From assembly GCA_023433465.1 (NCBI GenBank), contig JAEZCR010000058.1, positions 1 to 16,845 on the forward strand: 16,845 bases of DNA, written 5' to 3'. Shown piece by piece: positions 14,206-16,845 of this stretch (its first letter is position 1; every line of letters starts with the position of its first letter). The DNA comes from Pseudomonadota bacterium (GTDB lineage: Bacteria > Pseudomonadota > Gammaproteobacteria > Steroidobacterales > Steroidobacteraceae). The notes beneath the pieces were generated by a model. The model searched no databases and was not told the origin of the DNA. It saw only the letters and a program-made list of their open reading frames with translations. A program made the position numbers and the translations under genes.

Positions 14206-15138
14206 ATGAGTTTTCCAGCCGCCTTCATCGCCGGCGATTGGGGCACGAGCAATCTGCGGCTCACGCTCTGTGACGAGGATGGACAGGCGCTGGAGACCCG
14301 CGGCGGACCGGGCGCCGCCGAGTCGCGCGGCAGGTTCGCCGAAGTCTTCGACGAGCTTGCGGCGGATTGGCGGCGCACTCACGGCGCGCTGCCCGCGGTG
14401 ATGTGCGGCATGGCTGGATCGGCGTTCGGCTGGCGCGAGGTTCCCTATCTATCTTGCCCGGCCGATCTCGGTGAGCTCGCCGACGGCGCACTGGAGGTGC
14501 GCGAGGGCGTCAGAATCGTCGCGGGCATGCGTTGCACGAATCCGCTCGGCGCACCCGACGTGATGCGCGGCGAAGAAACGCAGTTGTTAGGCGCTTCGAT
14601 TCTGGATGGCGCCATGGACATCGGGCGACGGCTCGTTTGTCTTCCGGGCACGCACACCAAGTGGGTTTCCCTGCACAACGGCGTCGTCCAGGAGTTCCTG
14701 ACCGCGCCAACGGGTGAGCTGTTCGCGATGCTATGCGACCACAGCGTGCTCGTGCGCGAGCCCGCGACACCCGTGGCGTTCCAGGCGGCGGAATTCGAGC
14801 GCGGTCTCGCCGAGTCCGCGCACCATCCGGAGATCTCGCTGCTGCACCGGCTGTTCCAGAGCCGCAGCCTGCGGCTCGACGGGCAGTTGTCCGCGGCAGG
14901 TGCGCCGTCCTGGACGTCGGGTCTGCTCATCGGTACCGACGTGGCGGGCGCGATGCGCATTTTCGAGGGCCACGATGCGGCCGCCCCGGTCCATCTCATC
15001 GGCACGGACGCGCTCACCTCCTCGTATGCCCTCGCGCTCGCGAAACACGGCCGCAGCGCCGTCCGCATCGACGGAAACAAAGCGGCTCTCGCGGGCCTGG
15101 GCTTCATCTTTCGCGAACTATGGATGCGCGGCACATGA
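14206..15138 (+). CDS. dgoK: 2-dehydro-3-deoxygalactonokinase
   Basis: DgoK phosphorylates 2-dehydro-3-deoxy-D-galactonate at C6 with ATP. The 310-residue length is normal. It has the ATPase-fold phosphate loop DWGTSNLRL (11-19), MCGMAGSAFGW (65-75), MRGEETQLLG (119-128), LPGTHTKWV (145-153) and TGELFAML (168-175), all characteristic of the family. The gene begins 23 nt after the galactose dehydrogenase gene, and its stop overlaps the dgoA start by four bases (ATGA). The same kinase could act on the product of galactonate uptake, so it serves either galactose or galactonate. Confidence 0.95.
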   Translation: MSFPAAFIAGDWGTSNLRLTLCDEDGQALETRGGPGAAESRGRFAEVFDELAADWRRTHGALPAVMCGMAGSAFGWREVPYLSCPADLGELADGALEVREGVRIVAGMRCTNPLGAPDVMRGEETQLLGASILDGAMDIGRRLVCLPGTHTKWVSLHNGVVQEFLTAPTGELFAMLCDHSVLVREPATPVAFQAAEFERGLAESAHHPEISLLHRLFQSRSLRLDGQLSAAGAPSWTSGLLIGTDVAGAMRIFEGHDAAAPVHLIGTDALTSSYALALAKHGRSAVRIDGNKAALAGLGFIFRELWMRGT

Positions 15139-15740
15139 GCGTGGAAATGGTAGCGATCCTGCGCGGTCTCGTTCCCGGGCGCGCCGTCGAAACTGGCTCC
15201 GCACTCGTCACCGCGGGTTTCCGCATCATCGAAGTGCCGCTCAATTCCCCCGAGCCGTTCGACTCGATCGAACTGCTCTCACGCGCGTACGGCGACTGCC
15301 TCATCGGTGCCGGCACCGTCCTGACGCCCGCCGAAGTAGATAGGGTGCACGCCGCCGCTGGGCGCCTCGTCGTCGCGCCGAACTGCGACGGCGCGGTGAT
15401 CCGGCGCGCGCTCGATCTCGGCATGCGCGTGATGCCCGGCATCGCCACCGCGACTGAGGCGTTCGAGGCGCTGCGGCATGGCGCCACGGAGCTCAAGCTC
15501 TTCCCGGCTTCGACCTATGGCGCCGGTCACCTGCGCGCGCTCAAGTCCGTGCTGCCGAAACACGTCAGGGTTTACGCGGTCGGGGGCGTTGGCTCGAAGG
15601 ACATCGCCGAATGGCTCGAGTCAGGCGCGGACGGATTCGGTTTCGGCGGTGAATTGTTCAAGCCCGCGTATACACTCGCGGAAGTGGCCGCGCGCGCGAA
15701 GGGGTTGTTCGAAGCGTTGCGGAAGACGGCAGAAAAATAG
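15135..15740 (+). CDS. dgoA: 2-dehydro-3-deoxy-6-phosphogalactonate aldolase
   Basis: DgoA cleaves 2-dehydro-3-deoxy-6-phosphogalactonate to pyruvate and glyceraldehyde 3-phosphate. The 201-residue protein is a class I KDPG/KDPGal-type aldolase. AILRGLVP is at 7-14, IIEVPLNSP at 31-39 with the catalytic Glu33, GAGTVL at 58-63, PGIATATEAF at 101-110, and ELKLFPAS at 119-126 with the Schiff-base Lys121. VPLNSP rather than the KDPG-aldolase pattern supports the galactonate enzyme. It is translationally coupled to dgoK by ATGA. The symporter gene begins 48 nt downstream. Confidence 0.95.
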   Translation: MSVEMVAILRGLVPGRAVETGSALVTAGFRIIEVPLNSPEPFDSIELLSRAYGDCLIGAGTVLTPAEVDRVHAAAGRLVVAPNCDGAVIRRALDLGMRVMPGIATATEAFEALRHGATELKLFPASTYGAGHLRALKSVLPKHVRVYAVGGVGSKDIAEWLESGADGFGFGGELFKPAYTLAEVAARAKGLFEALRKTAEK

Positions 15741-15753
15741 AGCGCGCATACGA

Positions 15754-15768
15754 AGGCGCATCGCGCCT
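15754..15768. repeat. Small hairpin between dgoA and the symporter gene
   Basis: AGGCGC (15754-15759) and GCGCCT (15763-15768) form a 6-bp stem with a 3-nt loop in the 48-nt gap. There is no T-run. It may modestly separate expression of the symporter from the enzymes, or mean nothing. Confidence 0.25.
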
Positions 15769-15788
15769 GCATCCTGGGGGGAGTTCAG

Positions 15789-16845
15789 GTGAATCTGCAG
15801 ACTCTGGATATCGCGATCCTGGTCGCGTACGCGATCGGCATTTTCGTGCTGGCGCAGTGGGTGTCGCGCGAGAAGGGCGAACACAAGAAGGACGCGCAGG
15901 ATTACTTCCTCGCGTCGCGCGCGCTGCCGTGGTGGGCCATCGGCACGTCGCTGATCGCGGCGAACATCTCGGCCGAGCAGATCGTCGGCATGTCGGGATC
16001 CGGTTACGTGATGGGCATGGCCATCGCGTCCTACGAATGGATGGCGGCGCTCACCCTGATCATCGTCGGCAAGTGGATCCTGCCGGTGTTCCTCAAGAAC
16101 GGCATCTACACCATGCCGGAATTCCTCGAGAAACGTTACAGCCCCGGTGTACGCACCGTGATGGCCATCTTCTGGCTGGTGCTGTACATCTTCGTGAACC
16201 TCACCTCCATCCTGTGGTTAGGCGCGACCGCGGTGAACACCATCACCGGCCTGGACATCGACTTGGCCATCGTCGCGCTCGGCGTGTTCGCGCTGGTGTA
16301 CGCGTTGTACGGTGGATTGAAGGCCGTGGCGCTCACGGACATCGTGCAGGTGTCGCTGCTGGTGCTGGGCGGACTCATGATCACCTGGATCGCGCTGTCC
16401 ACCGTCGGCGACGGCAGCGTGATCGGCGGCTTCACGCGCCTCACCACTGAGCTGCCCGAGAAGTTCGACATGATCCTGTCGCCCGACAATCCGAGCTACC
16501 GGCACCTGCCTGGCCTCGCGGTGCTGCTCGGCGGCATGTGGGTGATGAACGTGTCGTACTGGGGCTTCAACCAGTACATCATCCAGCGCGGCCTCGCGGC
16601 CAAGAGCGTGAACGAGGCGCAGAAGGGCATCGTGCTCGCCGCGTTCCTCAAACTACTCATGCCCGTGATCATCGTGCTGCCGGGTATCGCGGCGATCATC
16701 CTGAACCCCGGACTCGAACGTCCCGACCAGGCGTATCCGAGTCTCATGGCGATGCTGCCCACCGGCATCCTGGGCCTCGTGTTCGCGGCGCTGGTCGCGG
16801 CGATCATTGCGTCCACGGGATCCAAGATCAATTCGATCGCGACCA
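15789..16845 (+). CDS. Sodium/galactose-type symporter, SSS family (cut by window end)
   Basis: This is a sodium:solute symporter (LeuT fold) in the inner membrane; 352 residues are visible. It resembles Vibrio SGLT closely, for example NISAEQ (59-64), SYEWMAA (81-87), YWGFNQYIIQR (257-267) and AAFLKL (284-289). From memory, vSGLT contacts galactose through Gln69, Glu88, Asn260 and Lys294 and gates it with Tyr263. The aligned residues here are Gln64, Glu83, Asn254, Lys288 and Tyr257, all conserved. The GTG at 15789 has a strong GGGGGGAG ribosome site. It follows the galactose enzymes, so galactose (or glucose) uptake is the likely job. The C-terminal helices are outside the window. Confidence 0.92.
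   Translation, partial: MNLQTLDIAILVAYAIGIFVLAQWVSREKGEHKKDAQDYFLASRALPWWAIGTSLIAANISAEQIVGMSGSGYVMGMAIASYEWMAALTLIIVGKWILPVFLKNGIYTMPEFLEKRYSPGVRTVMAIFWLVLYIFVNLTSILWLGATAVNTITGLDIDLAIVALGVFALVYALYGGLKAVALTDIVQVSLLVLGGLMITWIALSTVGDGSVIGGFTRLTTELPEKFDMILSPDNPSYRHLPGLAVLLGGMWVMNVSYWGFNQYIIQRGLAAKSVNEAQKGIVLAAFLKLLMPVIIVLPGIAAIILNPGLERPDQAYPSLMAMLPTGILGLVFAALVAAIIASTGSKINSIAT

Overview
The window is a high-GC chromosomal segment, densely packed with genes. It reads as a proteobacterium, most likely a gammaproteobacterium of the Xanthomonadales/Steroidobacterales kind. This is an inference from gene order (comF, bioB-F-C-D, a DUF2244 gene, coxB, coxA), from the GMC dehydrogenase with a Tat-type small subunit, and from the vSGLT-like sugar symporter. 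No rRNA, tRNA, CRISPR array, phage gene or intact insertion sequence was seen, and no gene-free stretch exceeds 300 bases.

Positions 1-5548 (minus strand) hold one long co-directional block: bioB, bioF, bioC and bioD (biotin ring assembly, with the malonyl-ACP methyltransferase), a DUF2244 membrane protein, then coxB and the beginning of coxA (aa3-type cytochrome c oxidase subunits II and I). A BirA-box-like inverted repeat lies at 5640-5672, between bioB and the divergent comF, and overlaps a perfect TTGACA -35. A 53-nt palindrome resembling repeats associated with REP-associated tyrosine transposases sits between bioC and bioD and supplies the bioC stop codon.

Positions 5684-9482 hold comF (plus) and, tail to tail with it, a three-gene minus-strand operon: a GMC-family FAD oxidoreductase, its gluconate-2-dehydrogenase-subunit-3-type partner, and a multi-pass membrane protein. 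This looks like a periplasmic sugar or polyol dehydrogenase whose substrate is unknown.

Positions 9597-13166 (plus) hold the most unusual locus: an NrtA/SsuA-type substrate-binding protein, an SCO1/SenC copper chaperone, a membrane-anchored cupredoxin-like protein, an ABC permease and an ABC ATPase. The genes overlap or are separated by less than 20 nt. Copper-handling proteins inserted between the binding protein and the permease suggest a copper-linked ABC transport system that I cannot match to a described one.

Positions 13253-16845 (plus) hold a De Ley-Doudoroff D-galactose catabolic cluster: D-galactose 1-dehydrogenase, 2-dehydro-3-deoxygalactonokinase (dgoK), 2-dehydro-3-deoxy-6-phosphogalactonate aldolase (dgoA), and a sodium/galactose-type symporter cut by the window end. 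Together they would import galactose, oxidise it to galactonate, and cleave the phosphorylated keto-deoxy acid to pyruvate and glyceraldehyde 3-phosphate. The lactonase and galactonate dehydratase are not in view.
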